Positions 8,735 to 18,306 of a DNA stretch of 64,000 nucleotides are shown piece by piece. Positions within the stretch are counted from its first letter, which is position 1; each line of letters starts with the position of its first letter. The stretch covers positions 1-64,000 of the forward strand of contig UCNE01000005.1 in the NCBI GenBank assembly GCA_900473685.1, in the 5' to 3' direction. This stretch comes from Hyphomicrobiales bacterium. GTDB lineage: Bacteria; Pseudomonadota; Alphaproteobacteria; Rhizobiales; Rhizobiaceae. Below the pieces are notes generated by a model. The model was given only the letters and a program-made list of their open reading frames with translations. It was not told the DNA's origin and did not search any database. Made by a program: the position numbers and the translations under genes.

Positions 8735-11176
8735 CTAGTGGCCCGCGGGCTGGACGAGATTGGCGATCATCCTGAAAGCGCCAGGCACGAGCTTGTCAAG
8801 TTGGTGGTGCAAAACGAGACTTACATGTGTATGCCGCCCCCTGCCGATTTCGGCAGAGATCAGTGATCCTTGCAGTGGGCTTTCACCGGGATCGCTCATT
8901 GAAAGCAGAGGCTGATAAGCCTCGTGCCAGCGCGCTGCGAAATAAAGCCCGCGTTCCTTGTCCCATCCTTGCCAATCGCTGGTCTCAATCCGGTTCGGGC
9001 CGGTCATCAGGGGGTGGTCCGTCCTCAGGACATCGACAACCGCTGCCGGATCGGTGACCCGCCAGCGCACCGAAGGCGTGCCAATCTCGATGCGAAGTGG
9101 CGGCGTCTCGTTCGGGTTCCAGCCATCCGACGGCCGATGATAAAGCGTAACGAGATGCCCGCCATTCTCCACAAAACGATGCAGCCGCGGGGTGGCCGCT
9201 GCCAGATCCTTGCGGATACCGAAGGCGAAAATGCCGACAACGATTGTCGTGAACGCCGAGAGATCGCCAGCCAATGACGAGGCGTCGAGGTCGGTGACAT
9301 CAATGCCCATGCGCTGCAACCACAGGCCGACACGATCAGCTCCGCCACCGACATAGCCTACCTTGGCGTTCTCGGGGAGCTTCAGATCGAGCGCTAGAAT
9401 GCGCAAGATCTCCGGTTCACGAAAAGCGGTCCGCCCGATGTGGGGATAGGCAATTGGTGTAACACGCATCGCAGGCCGGCCGTCGATGTTCGGTGCGAGC
9501 ACAGTCAAACCGGGTGATGTTGAGGCCGGCGCAGTCACTTGGAAACCGCCTATCAGCTTTTGTACCGACCAGCCATCCGGAACCGCGAACGTGATATTTT
9601 CCTCGGCGCCCTGCGCCTTCACAGTCCACTGCTGGAGCTTGGCATCAAACGGCGCAATGATGGCATTTGGCGACAATACCAAGGAATGCGCCGGCGCGAT
9701 GGACAGCGGTTCTTCAAGATCGACGCGCGTCTTGACCGCTCTTCCACCCACCTCCATAGAGATTTCCGCAAACGCACGGCCATTGCCGCCCATGCTTGAC
9801 CATAATAGAGCGTATTGCGGGGACAGTGGGGCATCGGCGGCGACGGCCAAGTCAAAGACGATCTGGTCGTCAGCGCCTTGCTGCCGAGTAGCCGATACGC
9901 CCGCAGGCAGATGGAGATCGGCTTTCAGAGACGCACTGCTGGGATCGCCGCAGATATGTAGCGTCAATAGGCCTTGGGTGCCGGGCGACAACGTTGCCGG
10001 GCTGGCGACGGCCCTGACGGTGATGCCCTGTGTCGCAAAGATAGCGGCATCGATTTGCGAAAGCTTACGAGCGAGCCGATGTCCATGCAGTTCCAGCAGA
10101 GATGCGCTGCTGGCTGCAATGGCTTCATCGATCGCGCAGGCAGCCTGAAGTAGCGCATCAGCGATGCGGGAACGGTCGGGAAAACTGCCGATGGCTTTGG
10201 CGATGCAGGCATCGGCAGTTTCCAGGGCATCAACAACGCTCTGCGGCTCGTCTGCCTGATCGCCAAGCTGGGCAAGTGTGGTGGGCAGGCCATTGGAAAT
10301 GGAGGTTTCGTCTCCGACACCGGCCATGGCGTATCCGAGATGCAGCGGCCAGTCCTCGCGCGGCCGGTCGCGCCAACGGCCCATGCCTTGGGAGGCGTGA
10401 TAATAGCGCGACCATTCGCCGATATGATCGTAGCTTGCGCCTGTCGCCGGCTCCAGGCCTGTTGTCCTGATCAAAAGCGTGGCGGGCGGCGGCGGCACCT
10501 CGTCATCATAGGTTTCGCCGCCGCCGGACCAGGCCGGCAGGTAGAATTTCGAGACCGCCCACGGCTTCAAACCCTCGGACATATGTTCGGGAAAGGCTGC
10601 CGGATCGGCAGCCAGCCGAATGGCTGTCTCGGCCGCTCGCGTCATCGCACAGTGGTGGCCATGCTGGCCGGGGACGTCGAGAAATGTCGGCAGCACGATA
10701 TCCGGCCGTTCCGTTCGATAGGCGCGCACCAGCCGCTCGACCATTCGCTCTTCGCCCCAATGGGTGAAGGTCTGGTCGCCATTCTTTGAAAATCCGAAAT
10801 CATGAATGGGGTCCTCAGGCCCGTGCCCCAGCCAGTGGACATCGGCATCGAGTTCGCGCGCCGCCTCTTCCATTTCGCGGCTGCGCACGACGCCAAGCGC
10901 GCCAAGCCGTTCCGGGCCGATGGCACTCTGGCCGCCTTCCCCGCGCGTGGAACACGCAACGATGATCCGCATGCCAAACGCCAACCGAAGGTAAGCAAGC
11001 AGACTATTATGCTCGTCGTCCGGATGAGCGCCGGTGTTCATGATGGTGACGCAGGAGTTCAGCCGGGAAAGAGCCCGATGCAGGCCGATCAACGAAGGGT
11101 TCTGTTTCTGTCTCTCGATGCGCTCGCGATCGGTCAGCATGCCTTCTTCTCCCATCTCTTCATCTCTGGTGGCCAT
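8735..11176 (-). CDS. Large PIG-L-family deacetylase with C-terminal extension
   Basis: An 813-residue protein. Residues about 40-270 are a PIG-L/LmbE zinc deacetylase domain: the metal motif AHPDDE at residues 50-55 and the second metal motif HGHHC near residue 173. Members remove acetyl groups from GlcNAc-type sugars. Residues about 390-480 resemble the NEW3-type beta domain seen in glycosidases, and about 590-813 resemble a class I amidotransferase/ThuA-like fold (YVGGGADRVGLWL start). Minimal deacetylases have about 230 residues, so most of this protein is accessory. ATG at 11176, 11155 or 11140 are possible. No signal peptide is visible, so a cytoplasmic sugar or glycoconjugate is the likely substrate. 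It follows the ROK gene by 10 bases in one operon. Confidence 0.8.
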   Translation of the reverse strand: MATRDEEMGEEGMLTDRERIERQKQNPSLIGLHRALSRLNSCVTIMNTGAHPDDEHNSLLAYLRLAFGMRIIVACSTRGEGGQSAIGPERLGALGVVRSREMEEAARELDADVHWLGHGPEDPIHDFGFSKNGDQTFTHWGEERMVERLVRAYRTERPDIVLPTFLDVPGQHGHHCAMTRAAETAIRLAADPAAFPEHMSEGLKPWAVSKFYLPAWSGGGETYDDEVPPPPATLLIRTTGLEPATGASYDHIGEWSRYYHASQGMGRWRDRPREDWPLHLGYAMAGVGDETSISNGLPTTLAQLGDQADEPQSVVDALETADACIAKAIGSFPDRSRIADALLQAACAIDEAIAASSASLLELHGHRLARKLSQIDAAIFATQGITVRAVASPATLSPGTQGLLTLHICGDPSSASLKADLHLPAGVSATRQQGADDQIVFDLAVAADAPLSPQYALLWSSMGGNGRAFAEISMEVGGRAVKTRVDLEEPLSIAPAHSLVLSPNAIIAPFDAKLQQWTVKAQGAEENITFAVPDGWSVQKLIGGFQVTAPASTSPGLTVLAPNIDGRPAMRVTPIAYPHIGRTAFREPEILRILALDLKLPENAKVGYVGGGADRVGLWLQRMGIDVTDLDASSLAGDLSAFTTIVVGIFAFGIRKDLAAATPRLHRFVENGGHLVTLYHRPSDGWNPNETPPLRIEIGTPSVRWRVTDPAAVVDVLRTDHPLMTGPNRIETSDWQGWDKERGLYFAARWHEAYQPLLSMSDPGESPLQGSLISAEIGRGRHTHVSLVLHHQLDKLVPGAFRMIANLVQPAGH

Positions 11177-11186
11177 CGCCTTTGAT

Positions 11187-12407
11187 TCAGGCCACTTTCT
11201 CGGTCACGCCTGTTTGCGATGTTTCCATCTTCGGCGTCACGGCTTCAAAAAGCGGCAGCGCGGCAGCACCCAGGGCTGCCGTCAACTGGCCCGTCTGGCC
11301 GCGCATGACGCGAGGCAGGGCACGTGTACGGCGGCTCGCCACCGAGACGGGCAGCGCCTGCAGCGCATCTATGATGTCATCGATAACCGCATCCGGCAGC
11401 GCACCGCCCAGAATGAGTGTCTCCGGATCGAGCACATTTTCGAGCATCGCGACCATGGGCGACAGATATTCCGCCGTCTCCGCAATCCATTCCTGGACGA
11501 CCGGATTGCCCTCTCTGTGCATAACCTCGATGGCTTCGAAATCGGAATTCTCGAAGCCAGCTGCTGCGAGCTTTTCCTTTAGTGCGTAGACCGAGGCGTA
11601 GCGTTCCAGGCAACCGTTCTGGCCGCAGGCACAAGGGCGGCCGCGCGGAGCGACGACGACATGGCCGATTTCGCCGGCATTGCCAAAGGCACCGCGAAAC
11701 GGTGCGCCATCATGGATAAGCCCGAGCCCGACGCCGACGCCGAAATAGATCATGCCGAAATTCGAGATCGCCCGTCCGGCGCCGAACAAGCGTTCGCTAA
11801 CGGCTGCCGCATTGGCATCGTTTTCGACGATAACCGTTTCCCCGCTGGCCGCGCTCAGAACCGCTGCCGCGTCGATCGATCCCCAGCCCGGCAGCGTGGT
11901 CGGACCGACGGAACTCATGCCATCGATTTCGAATGGGCCGGGCATGACAACGCCGATGCCCAGCAACTTCGACGGAAACTGCGCGCGAACGGCTTCAACC
12001 TGTCGCGCGAAAAACGGAACGATGTATTCCGGCCGGGTATCCTGCACGGCGACGATCGACCGCGAACGAACCTGTCCGGAGAGATCGAGGACGGTGGTCA
12101 CTATGTGATCGGCCGCAATTTCGGTGCCGATGGTGACGGCCCCATCCGGATTGACTGCAAACTGGATGGGTGGCTGGCCACGGCCCGATCGCAGGCGGCC
12201 GATTTCCATCAGCAGTTCTTCGCCAACGAGTTCATCGACAATGTTGGCCACGGCCTGGGCCGTCAGTTGCGTGAGCTTGGCAATGTGCATGCGCCCGAGA
12301 GAGCCGTGCATCCGCACGACATCCAGCACGACGCGCCGGTTGTGATCCCGGCTGCGTTCCGGATTTTTCCCGATCGCGATCTGTTGCTTGCCTGACTGCC
12401 GCGCCAT
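11187..12407 (-). CDS. ROK-family transcriptional regulator
   Basis: A 406-residue repressor of the NagC/XylR type. Residues about 15-75 form a winged helix-turn-helix (NRRVVLDVVRMHGSLGRMHI). The rest is a ROK sugar-kinase-like domain with the glycan-binding motif ENDANAAAVSERLFG and the zinc-binding cluster GRPCACGQNGCLERYAS (CXCGXXGCXE). ATG at 12407 is preferred to an upstream frame extension because AAAGGTGG precedes it and the protein then begins like other ROK repressors. It is divergent from the sugar ABC operon and next to an AT-rich palindrome (12463-12492), so it probably represses both directions and responds to the imported sugar or its deacetylated form. Confidence 0.88.
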   Translation of the reverse strand: MARQSGKQQIAIGKNPERSRDHNRRVVLDVVRMHGSLGRMHIAKLTQLTAQAVANIVDELVGEELLMEIGRLRSGRGQPPIQFAVNPDGAVTIGTEIAADHIVTTVLDLSGQVRSRSIVAVQDTRPEYIVPFFARQVEAVRAQFPSKLLGIGVVMPGPFEIDGMSSVGPTTLPGWGSIDAAAVLSAASGETVIVENDANAAAVSERLFGAGRAISNFGMIYFGVGVGLGLIHDGAPFRGAFGNAGEIGHVVVAPRGRPCACGQNGCLERYASVYALKEKLAAAGFENSDFEAIEVMHREGNPVVQEWIAETAEYLSPMVAMLENVLDPETLILGGALPDAVIDDIIDALQALPVSVASRRTRALPRVMRGQTGQLTAALGAAALPLFEAVTPKMETSQTGVTEKVA

Positions 12408-12462
12408 GTCGACCACCTTTGCCTCTGCGACATAGGGATAGACCCAGGGTACGGCAGACCGC

Positions 12463-12492
12463 AATAGAATAATTAAACTAAATTATCTTATT
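12463..12492. promoter_or_regulatory. AT-rich inverted repeat, candidate ROK operator
   Basis: AATAGAATAATT, six bases, AATTATCTTATT is a 12-bp near-perfect inverted repeat in the 281-base divergent gap. ROK repressors such as NagC and XylR bind AT-rich palindromes of this kind. TTGACA at 12491-12496 overlaps its right edge and could be a -35 element for the transporter operon, although no good -10 is seen. Confidence 0.5.
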
Positions 12493-12688
12493 GACAAAAC
12501 GCATCGCCCAGATGAGCCTAGGGAGATCGCGAACCTGCGATCATGAAAAAGGGAAGGGTGGCCTTCGGGTCTTCGGAGATCCTCCCCGACAAGCAAATCG
12601 AAGCGCTGAGCAAAACGTTGCAGGTAGCTTTGGGGAACCAGATGAGCACGAGCGGAATCACCACCGGCTCGGCATAAGGAGGATTACT

Positions 12689-13945
12689 ATGCGTCGCGGA
12701 ATTCTATTGGCCGGTCTTTTTACGGGTATCAGCGTCTTTGCCGTCAACAGTGCCCAGGCTGTTGAGATCGAATATTGGCAGTATGTCTACGAAACCCGCA
12801 TCAAGGCGATGGATCAACTGATCGAGAATTTCGAGAAGGCCAATCCGGATATTACCGTCAAGCAGACAACATTCCCTTATGCCGACTACCAGACCCGCGT
12901 CGTTGCCGCCAACATGTCCGGCAGTGGCCCCGATGTAATGCAGCTTTTCTATGGCTGGCTTGACCAGTTCATCGCTGGCGGTCTCGTCCAGCCCTTGCCC
13001 GTAGATGCTTTTCCGCACGACAAGATCGAAAGCGAGTTCTTTCCGATCGTCTCTGCCATGAAGCGTGGCGATGACTATTACGGCCTGCCGACCGCCGTTC
13101 GTTCGCTGGCGCTGTTCTATAACAAGAAGCTGTTCCAGGAAGCTGGCCTCGATCCGAAGAGCCCTCCGAAGACGGTCGATGAATTCGTTGCAGCCGCTGA
13201 AAAGACTGCGAAGCATGATGCCAATGGCAATATGACCGTGGCCGGCACAACGATGGATATGGCCGGGCAGGACCACCAGTGGTGGCGTGAGGTGTTGATC
13301 CGCCAGAACGGCGGCGAGCCGTATACGGCCGATTATTCCAAGGTAACGTACAACAACGATGCTGGCATCAAGGCGCTGAAGTTCTACACAGACCTGCAGA
13401 CCGAACAGAAGGTTGGCGAAGTTGGCTTCATGGATGAAGGCCAGGCCGCTTTCCGCGCCGGCCGTGCGGCGATGACCATCGATGGCACCTTCCGTCTCGG
13501 CTCCTTCAAGAGCATCAAGGACTTCGAATGGGGTGTTACTGAACTGCCGACCAATGCCGCGGGCATACGTTCGAATTACGCCAGCTATTTTGCCAATGGC
13601 ATCGGTGCCAAGGTGAGCGGCGAGAAGCTCGAAGCTTCGAAGAAGTTCCTTGCCTACATCTCTTCGCCGGAAGCCATGAAGGTCTGGCTGGATACGGTCG
13701 GCGAACTGCCAGCCCGCCGTTCTGCCGCTCTGACGGAGGCCAATCTGGCCGATCCGATCTATTCACCGTTCCTGAAGGCGCTGGATTACGCTCACACAAC
13801 GCTGTTTGTCGACGAAGCCGCCCAGCGCCAGACGGCCATCGACATGGTCAATCGCGTGCTGCTGGAAAAGCAGTCTCCTGAGGACTCCATTGCTCAGGCT
13901 GCAACAGCCGAGCAGGAGATCATCGACGCTGCGAAGATCAAATAA
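12689..13945 (+). CDS. Sugar ABC transporter substrate-binding protein (CUT1)
   Basis: A 418-residue SBP_bac_1-family binding protein. Signal peptide at residues 1-26 (MRRGILLAGLF, hydrophobic core, AQA cleavage). The mature protein starts VEIEYWQYVYE and carries the family pattern of NFEKANPDITVK and PDVMQLFYGW. An AAGGAGG ribosome site precedes ATG 12689; longer in-frame starts upstream lack one. The typical ligands of this family are mono- to oligosaccharides or polyols. It begins the operon that continues with two permeases, a lyase-like gene, an ATPase and a kinase. Confidence 0.92.
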   Translation: MRRGILLAGLFTGISVFAVNSAQAVEIEYWQYVYETRIKAMDQLIENFEKANPDITVKQTTFPYADYQTRVVAANMSGSGPDVMQLFYGWLDQFIAGGLVQPLPVDAFPHDKIESEFFPIVSAMKRGDDYYGLPTAVRSLALFYNKKLFQEAGLDPKSPPKTVDEFVAAAEKTAKHDANGNMTVAGTTMDMAGQDHQWWREVLIRQNGGEPYTADYSKVTYNNDAGIKALKFYTDLQTEQKVGEVGFMDEGQAAFRAGRAAMTIDGTFRLGSFKSIKDFEWGVTELPTNAAGIRSNYASYFANGIGAKVSGEKLEASKKFLAYISSPEAMKVWLDTVGELPARRSAALTEANLADPIYSPFLKALDYAHTTLFVDEAAQRQTAIDMVNRVLLEKQSPEDSIAQAATAEQEIIDAAKIK

Positions 13946-13954
13946 GGGCAAGCC

Positions 13955-14902
13955 ATGAGCTCCGCACCTGGAAATACGGATGGGACGGCCGCGCGCCGCC
14001 CCGCCGCATCCCTTTGGGATCGGCTATCCATGCGCCACAAGCGCCTCATTTGGGTCTGGACATTCCTGGCCCTGCCGATCCTGTTTTACTGCGTCATCCG
14101 GTTTTACCCGACACTGCAGGCCTTCTATCTGTCCTTCACCAACTGGAACCTGATGAAGCCGCCGAAATTCATCGGCTTTGCCAATTACGTGAAGCTCTAC
14201 AATGATCCGCAATTCTGGAAGGTTTTTCGCAACACGTTCACCTATCTGATTATCGGCACGCCGGTTAGCCTGCTGATTTCCTTCGTGATCTCTTTCTATC
14301 TCGATCGGGTGCGCATTCTCCATGGGCTGATCAGGGCTCTCTATTTCCTGCCGTTTCTGACGACGGCTGCCGCTATGGCCTGGGTCTGGCGCTGGTTCTA
14401 TCAACCGGCACCGATTGGCGTCATCAACGACGTGCTCGGCCTGATCGGACTGCCGCAGCAAGCCTTCATACGCTCCGTCGATCAGGCTTTGCCGTCAATC
14501 ATGGTGACCTCGATCTGGGCTGGTCTCGGGTTTCAGATCATCATTTTCATGGCTGGTCTTCGCGCCATTCCCTCGACCTATTACGAGGCGGCGAAAATTG
14601 ATGGATTAGGCGAATGGCCGATCCTGTGGAAAATCACGCTGCCGCTGCTAAAGCCCACCACCGTCTTTCTCGTCGTCTTTTCCTCGATCGGTTTCCTGCG
14701 AATTTTCGATCAGGTCTACAACATGACGACCAATGATCCGGGCGGCCCGCTCGGCTCAACCAAACCGCTGGTGTTGATGATCTATCAGACGGCCTTTTCA
14801 TCTTACAATATGGGCTATGCGGCAGCGCAAACCGTCGTGCTCTTTGCCATCCTGCTGGCTGTGTCACTTCTGCAGCTCTGGATACTGAGGGAACGCAAAT
14901 GA
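13955..14902 (+). CDS. Sugar ABC transporter permease (MalF-type)
   Basis: A 315-residue inner-membrane permease with six or more segments. The coupling motif is visible as YYEAAKIDGLGEWPILWKITLP (EAA-loop). An N-terminal stretch rich in Pro, Arg and Ala precedes the first segment near residue 30. It starts nine bases after the binding-protein gene and overlaps the next permease gene by four bases (ATGA). Confidence 0.92.
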   Translation: MSSAPGNTDGTAARRPAASLWDRLSMRHKRLIWVWTFLALPILFYCVIRFYPTLQAFYLSFTNWNLMKPPKFIGFANYVKLYNDPQFWKVFRNTFTYLIIGTPVSLLISFVISFYLDRVRILHGLIRALYFLPFLTTAAAMAWVWRWFYQPAPIGVINDVLGLIGLPQQAFIRSVDQALPSIMVTSIWAGLGFQIIIFMAGLRAIPSTYYEAAKIDGLGEWPILWKITLPLLKPTTVFLVVFSSIGFLRIFDQVYNMTTNDPGGPLGSTKPLVLMIYQTAFSSYNMGYAAAQTVVLFAILLAVSLLQLWILRERK

Positions 14903-15753
14903 CGGCACTTGCCCAGAATACCGCGCCGCTCGCCAAAGCGAATATTCGCCCCGGCCGCATCATTGTCTGGACGCTGCTGTTCATTGGCGGCCTTGTGATG
15001 ATCACGCCACTGCTGTTCATGTTCTCCACATCGCTGAAGACAGCAAGCCAGGTTTACGATTTGCGGCTGATCCCAGCGGCCCCGACACTGCAGAACTACA
15101 TCACCGTGCTCTCCGATGGCCGGTTCATGCGTTGGTTCCTGAACTCCACCATCGTCGCCTGCACGGTAACATTGTCGAACGTATTCTTCGACAGTCTCGT
15201 CGGTTACACGCTTGCCAAATTTGCGTTTCGCGGCCGCCAGCTGATTTTTCTGGCGATCTTGTCGACGCTGATGATCCCGACGGAAATGCTGGTTATTCCC
15301 TGGTATCTGATGTCGAGCCAGCTCGGCTGGCTGGATAGCTACTGGGGCATCATGTTCCCTGGCATGATGACGGCTTTCGGCACCTTCCTGATGAAGCAGT
15401 TTTTCGAAACGGTGCCGAACGACTTTCTGGAAGCCGCCCGTATCGATGGCCTCAACGAATTCCAGATCTGGTGGAAAGTGGCGATGCCGCTGGTTACCCC
15501 GGCTCTGTCCGCGCTGGCGATCTTTACCTTTCTTGGCAATTGGACGGCCTTTTTCTGGCCGCTGATCGTGGTGACCAGCCGTGAACTCTATACGCTGCCG
15601 GTCGGGCTTTCGAGCTTTGCCGTCGAGCAATCCATTCAATGGGAAATGATCATGACCGGCGCGGCACTTGCCACTTTGCCGACGCTGCTCGTCTTCCTGG
15701 TGCTGCAGCGCTACATCGTGCGCGGCGTCATGCTGGCCGGTCTGAAAGGATAA
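14899..15753 (+). CDS. Sugar ABC transporter permease (MalG-type)
   Basis: A 284-residue permease. The coupling loop FLEAARIDGLNEFQIWWKVA is near residues 175-194, and the family N-terminus (membrane segment followed by MFSTSLKT) is intact. It forms a heterodimer with the product of the gene just upstream, with which it is translationally coupled. Confidence 0.92.
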   Translation: MTALAQNTAPLAKANIRPGRIIVWTLLFIGGLVMITPLLFMFSTSLKTASQVYDLRLIPAAPTLQNYITVLSDGRFMRWFLNSTIVACTVTLSNVFFDSLVGYTLAKFAFRGRQLIFLAILSTLMIPTEMLVIPWYLMSSQLGWLDSYWGIMFPGMMTAFGTFLMKQFFETVPNDFLEAARIDGLNEFQIWWKVAMPLVTPALSALAIFTFLGNWTAFFWPLIVVTSRELYTLPVGLSSFAVEQSIQWEMIMTGAALATLPTLLVFLVLQRYIVRGVMLAGLKG

Positions 15754-15757
15754 GACA

Positions 15758-17272
15758 GTGCCCAAGAGCAATCCACGCCTGAATGACAAAAGCGTCTTTC
15801 CCGATCCGGTCTATAAGGAAACGGTGCTGCGTCCGCTTTTCGACGGTGCCAAGACCCATTATGTCGATGGTTTCCGGCGCATCGACCGTGCGCATCTGGT
15901 AATGCTGGTTGAAACAGGCATCCTCGACGGGACGCAGGCGTCCAAGATCGCCGCGGCGCTTGAGGCAATTGATCGCGAGGTTGATCCGGCCGGGCTCGTT
16001 TATACTGGCGAAGTCGAAGACTTCTTCTTCCTGATCGAAAAGGAGCTGAAAGCGCGTATCGGGGCCGATGTCGCGGGGCGCCTGCATACCGCGCGCTCGC
16101 GCAATGATATCGACCACACGCTGTTCAAGCTTGGCCTGAAGGCGCGTATCGATGCGCTGATGGTCAAGGCGCATACATTGCTCGCCGCACTGATAGAAGC
16201 TGCTGATCGCGAGAAGGCGACCCTGATTGTCGCCTATACCCACGGCCAGCCGGCCCAGCCGACCACATTTGGTCACTATCTGTCAGCTGCAATCGAGGTG
16301 TTCATCCGCGACATCGAACGGTTGTCCGAAGCCCGCCGGATCGTCGATCTCAGCCCGATGGGGGCTGCCGCCATCACCACATCAGGCTTCCCGGTTGACC
16401 GGGCAAGAGTGGCCGAATTGCTCGGCTTTCGCGCAGCCTTGCAGAACTCATACAGCTGCATTGCCGCCGTCGATTATATCACCTCCACCTACAGCGCCAT
16501 CGAGCTGATGTTCCTGCATATCGGCCGGCTTATTCAGGATTTTCAGTTCTGGACGAGTTTCGAAGTTGGCCAGATCTATGTGCCGAATGCACTGGTACAG
16601 ATCTCGTCGATCATGCCGCAGAAGCGCAATCCGGTGCCGATCGAGCATATGCGGCTTCTGGCCAGCCAGACGTTTGGCCGCGCCCGCACGATGCTTGATA
16701 TCATGCACAACACGCCGTTCACCGATATGAACGACAGCGAAGGCGAAACGCAGTCGGTTGGCTATGAGGCCTTCCACGCAGCCGGCCGGGTGCTGGATCT
16801 GATGGCCTCGTTCGTCGCTGCGATCCGGATCGATCCCGAGAAAGTCGCCATCAACATCCGCCGCTCCTGCATTACAATTACCGAGCTTGCGGATTCTCTG
16901 GTGCGGCTCGAAGGTCTTTCATTCCGCCAGGCACACGAGATCGCCGCGTCGGTGGCGCGCTCGGTCGTGGCCAGCGGTGGTGGGCTTGAACATGACGGTT
17001 ATGCTCCGTTTTTGGCCGCATTCGAGGCTCTGACGGGCCGTAAGCCTTCAGTCGATATGGACCAGTTCGCCGAACTCGTCTCGCCGGAGCACTTCGTTGC
17101 AGTACGCACCCGTTTCGGCGGTCCGGCACCGGAACCGATGGCGCAGGCGCTGCGCGCATATCGAAACAAGTCTTCCGCATTTGCCGCGGAAGCGCAGGAA
17201 AACGCTGCGCGGGAAGCCAAGGCATCCGTCGAACTCGATACAAAATTCAAAGCATTGATGGGAGCAGCCTGA
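15758..17272 (+). CDS. Argininosuccinate-lyase-like enzyme of the fumarase/aspartase superfamily
   Basis: A 504-residue protein related to argininosuccinate lyase (usual length about 460). Superfamily motifs are visible: HTARSRND at residues 110-117, the catalytic Thr-His pair T161 H162 in YTHGQPAQPTT, and the flexible loop SSIMPQKRNP at residues 283-292 with the serine that acts as base. It departs from true ArgH at places tied to substrate binding: the PLGSGALAG motif is replaced by PMGAAAITTSG, and the KNPD end of the loop reads RNPVP. It starts with GTG. Lying between sugar permease and sugar ATPase genes, it probably cleaves fumarate (or a related acid) from an imported sugar-linked or amino compound, not argininosuccinate. 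Confidence 0.78.
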   Translation: MPKSNPRLNDKSVFPDPVYKETVLRPLFDGAKTHYVDGFRRIDRAHLVMLVETGILDGTQASKIAAALEAIDREVDPAGLVYTGEVEDFFFLIEKELKARIGADVAGRLHTARSRNDIDHTLFKLGLKARIDALMVKAHTLLAALIEAADREKATLIVAYTHGQPAQPTTFGHYLSAAIEVFIRDIERLSEARRIVDLSPMGAAAITTSGFPVDRARVAELLGFRAALQNSYSCIAAVDYITSTYSAIELMFLHIGRLIQDFQFWTSFEVGQIYVPNALVQISSIMPQKRNPVPIEHMRLLASQTFGRARTMLDIMHNTPFTDMNDSEGETQSVGYEAFHAAGRVLDLMASFVAAIRIDPEKVAINIRRSCITITELADSLVRLEGLSFRQAHEIAASVARSVVASGGGLEHDGYAPFLAAFEALTGRKPSVDMDQFAELVSPEHFVAVRTRFGGPAPEPMAQALRAYRNKSSAFAAEAQENAAREAKASVELDTKFKALMGAA

Positions 17273-18306
17273 TGGCAAACATAGAATTGCAGGGTCTGCT
17301 CAAACGCTATGGCAAGCTGGACGTCGTCCACGGCATCGATCTGACTATTGCCGATGGCGAATTCGTCGTTTTCGTCGGCCCGTCCGGCTGCGGCAAGTCA
17401 ACGACGTTGCGGATGATCGCCGGACTAGAGGACATTTCCGGCGGAACGCTGCGCATCGGCGGCGAAGTCGTCAATGAGCGCGAACCCAAACAGCGCAACA
17501 TCGCCATGGTGTTTCAGAACTATGCGATATACCCGCATATGAGCGTGCGGCAGAATATCGGTTTCGGGCTCTACACGTCGAAAATCTCCCAGGCCGAAAA
17601 AAACAAGCGGATCGACGAGACGGCAAATGTGCTCGGATTGACCGATTATCTTTCCCGTCGTCCGGCCGCCCTTTCCGGCGGCCAGCGCCAGCGTGTTGCA
17701 ATCGGTCGCGCCATGGTGCGTAACCCGTCCGCCTTCCTGTTTGATGAGCCGCTTTCCAATCTGGATGCGCAATTGCGCGCACAGATGCGTATCGAGATCA
17801 AGCGCCTGCATCAAAGGCTCGGCACGACGATCGTCTATGTCACTCACGATCAGATCGAAGCGATGACCATGGCCGACCGGATCGTCGTGATGCGGGATGG
17901 CCATATCCTGCAGGCGGGGACCCCGATGAATATCTACGAAAATCCCGTCGATGTGTTTACTGCCAAATTCATCGGCAGCCCGTCAATGAACCTCGTTACC
18001 GGGACCTGGACAGATGATGGCGCCCGCATCGGCTTGGAAGGGGCGCATCTGATCGGCGTCAGACCGCATGATCTCCTGGTCGGTGAGACGCAAGACGGCG
18101 GATTCAATCTCACCGGTACGGTCACCGCGGTCGAGCCGCTCGGCTCGGAAACACTGGTGCATTTCGATACGGCCGGTACGTCGGTCATTGCAACCGCCCC
18201 GGCAAAACTGCTACCGGCCGTTGGCAGCTCGGTCAGCGCCCATGCCAAACCCGGCTCGCTTTATCTTTTCGATGCCAAAACGGAAAAGGCCCTCGGCCGC
18301 CAATGA
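17272..18306 (+). CDS. Sugar ABC transporter ATP-binding protein (UgpC/MalK type)
   Basis: A 344-residue ATPase. Walker A GPSGCGKST at residues 36-44, signature LSGGQRQRVAIGRAM, Walker B FLFDEPLSNLDAQ, switch histidine in VTHDQIEAMT, and a C-terminal OB/TOBE domain from about residue 240 (IGVRPHDL). Its start codon overlaps the stop of the lyase gene (TGATG). It powers the importer of this operon. Confidence 0.94.
   Translation: MANIELQGLLKRYGKLDVVHGIDLTIADGEFVVFVGPSGCGKSTTLRMIAGLEDISGGTLRIGGEVVNEREPKQRNIAMVFQNYAIYPHMSVRQNIGFGLYTSKISQAEKNKRIDETANVLGLTDYLSRRPAALSGGQRQRVAIGRAMVRNPSAFLFDEPLSNLDAQLRAQMRIEIKRLHQRLGTTIVYVTHDQIEAMTMADRIVVMRDGHILQAGTPMNIYENPVDVFTAKFIGSPSMNLVTGTWTDDGARIGLEGAHLIGVRPHDLLVGETQDGGFNLTGTVTAVEPLGSETLVHFDTAGTSVIATAPAKLLPAVGSSVSAHAKPGSLYLFDAKTEKALGRQ

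Noticed and set aside
14815-15789. Open frame of 324 codons opposite the second sugar permease gene
   Set aside because: Low-complexity antisense shadow; the permease on the plus strand is well supported.
15758-17272. True argininosuccinate lyase (argH) of arginine synthesis
   Set aside because: Key family motifs differ, the gene is within a sugar import operon and it is about 40 residues longer than typical ArgH.
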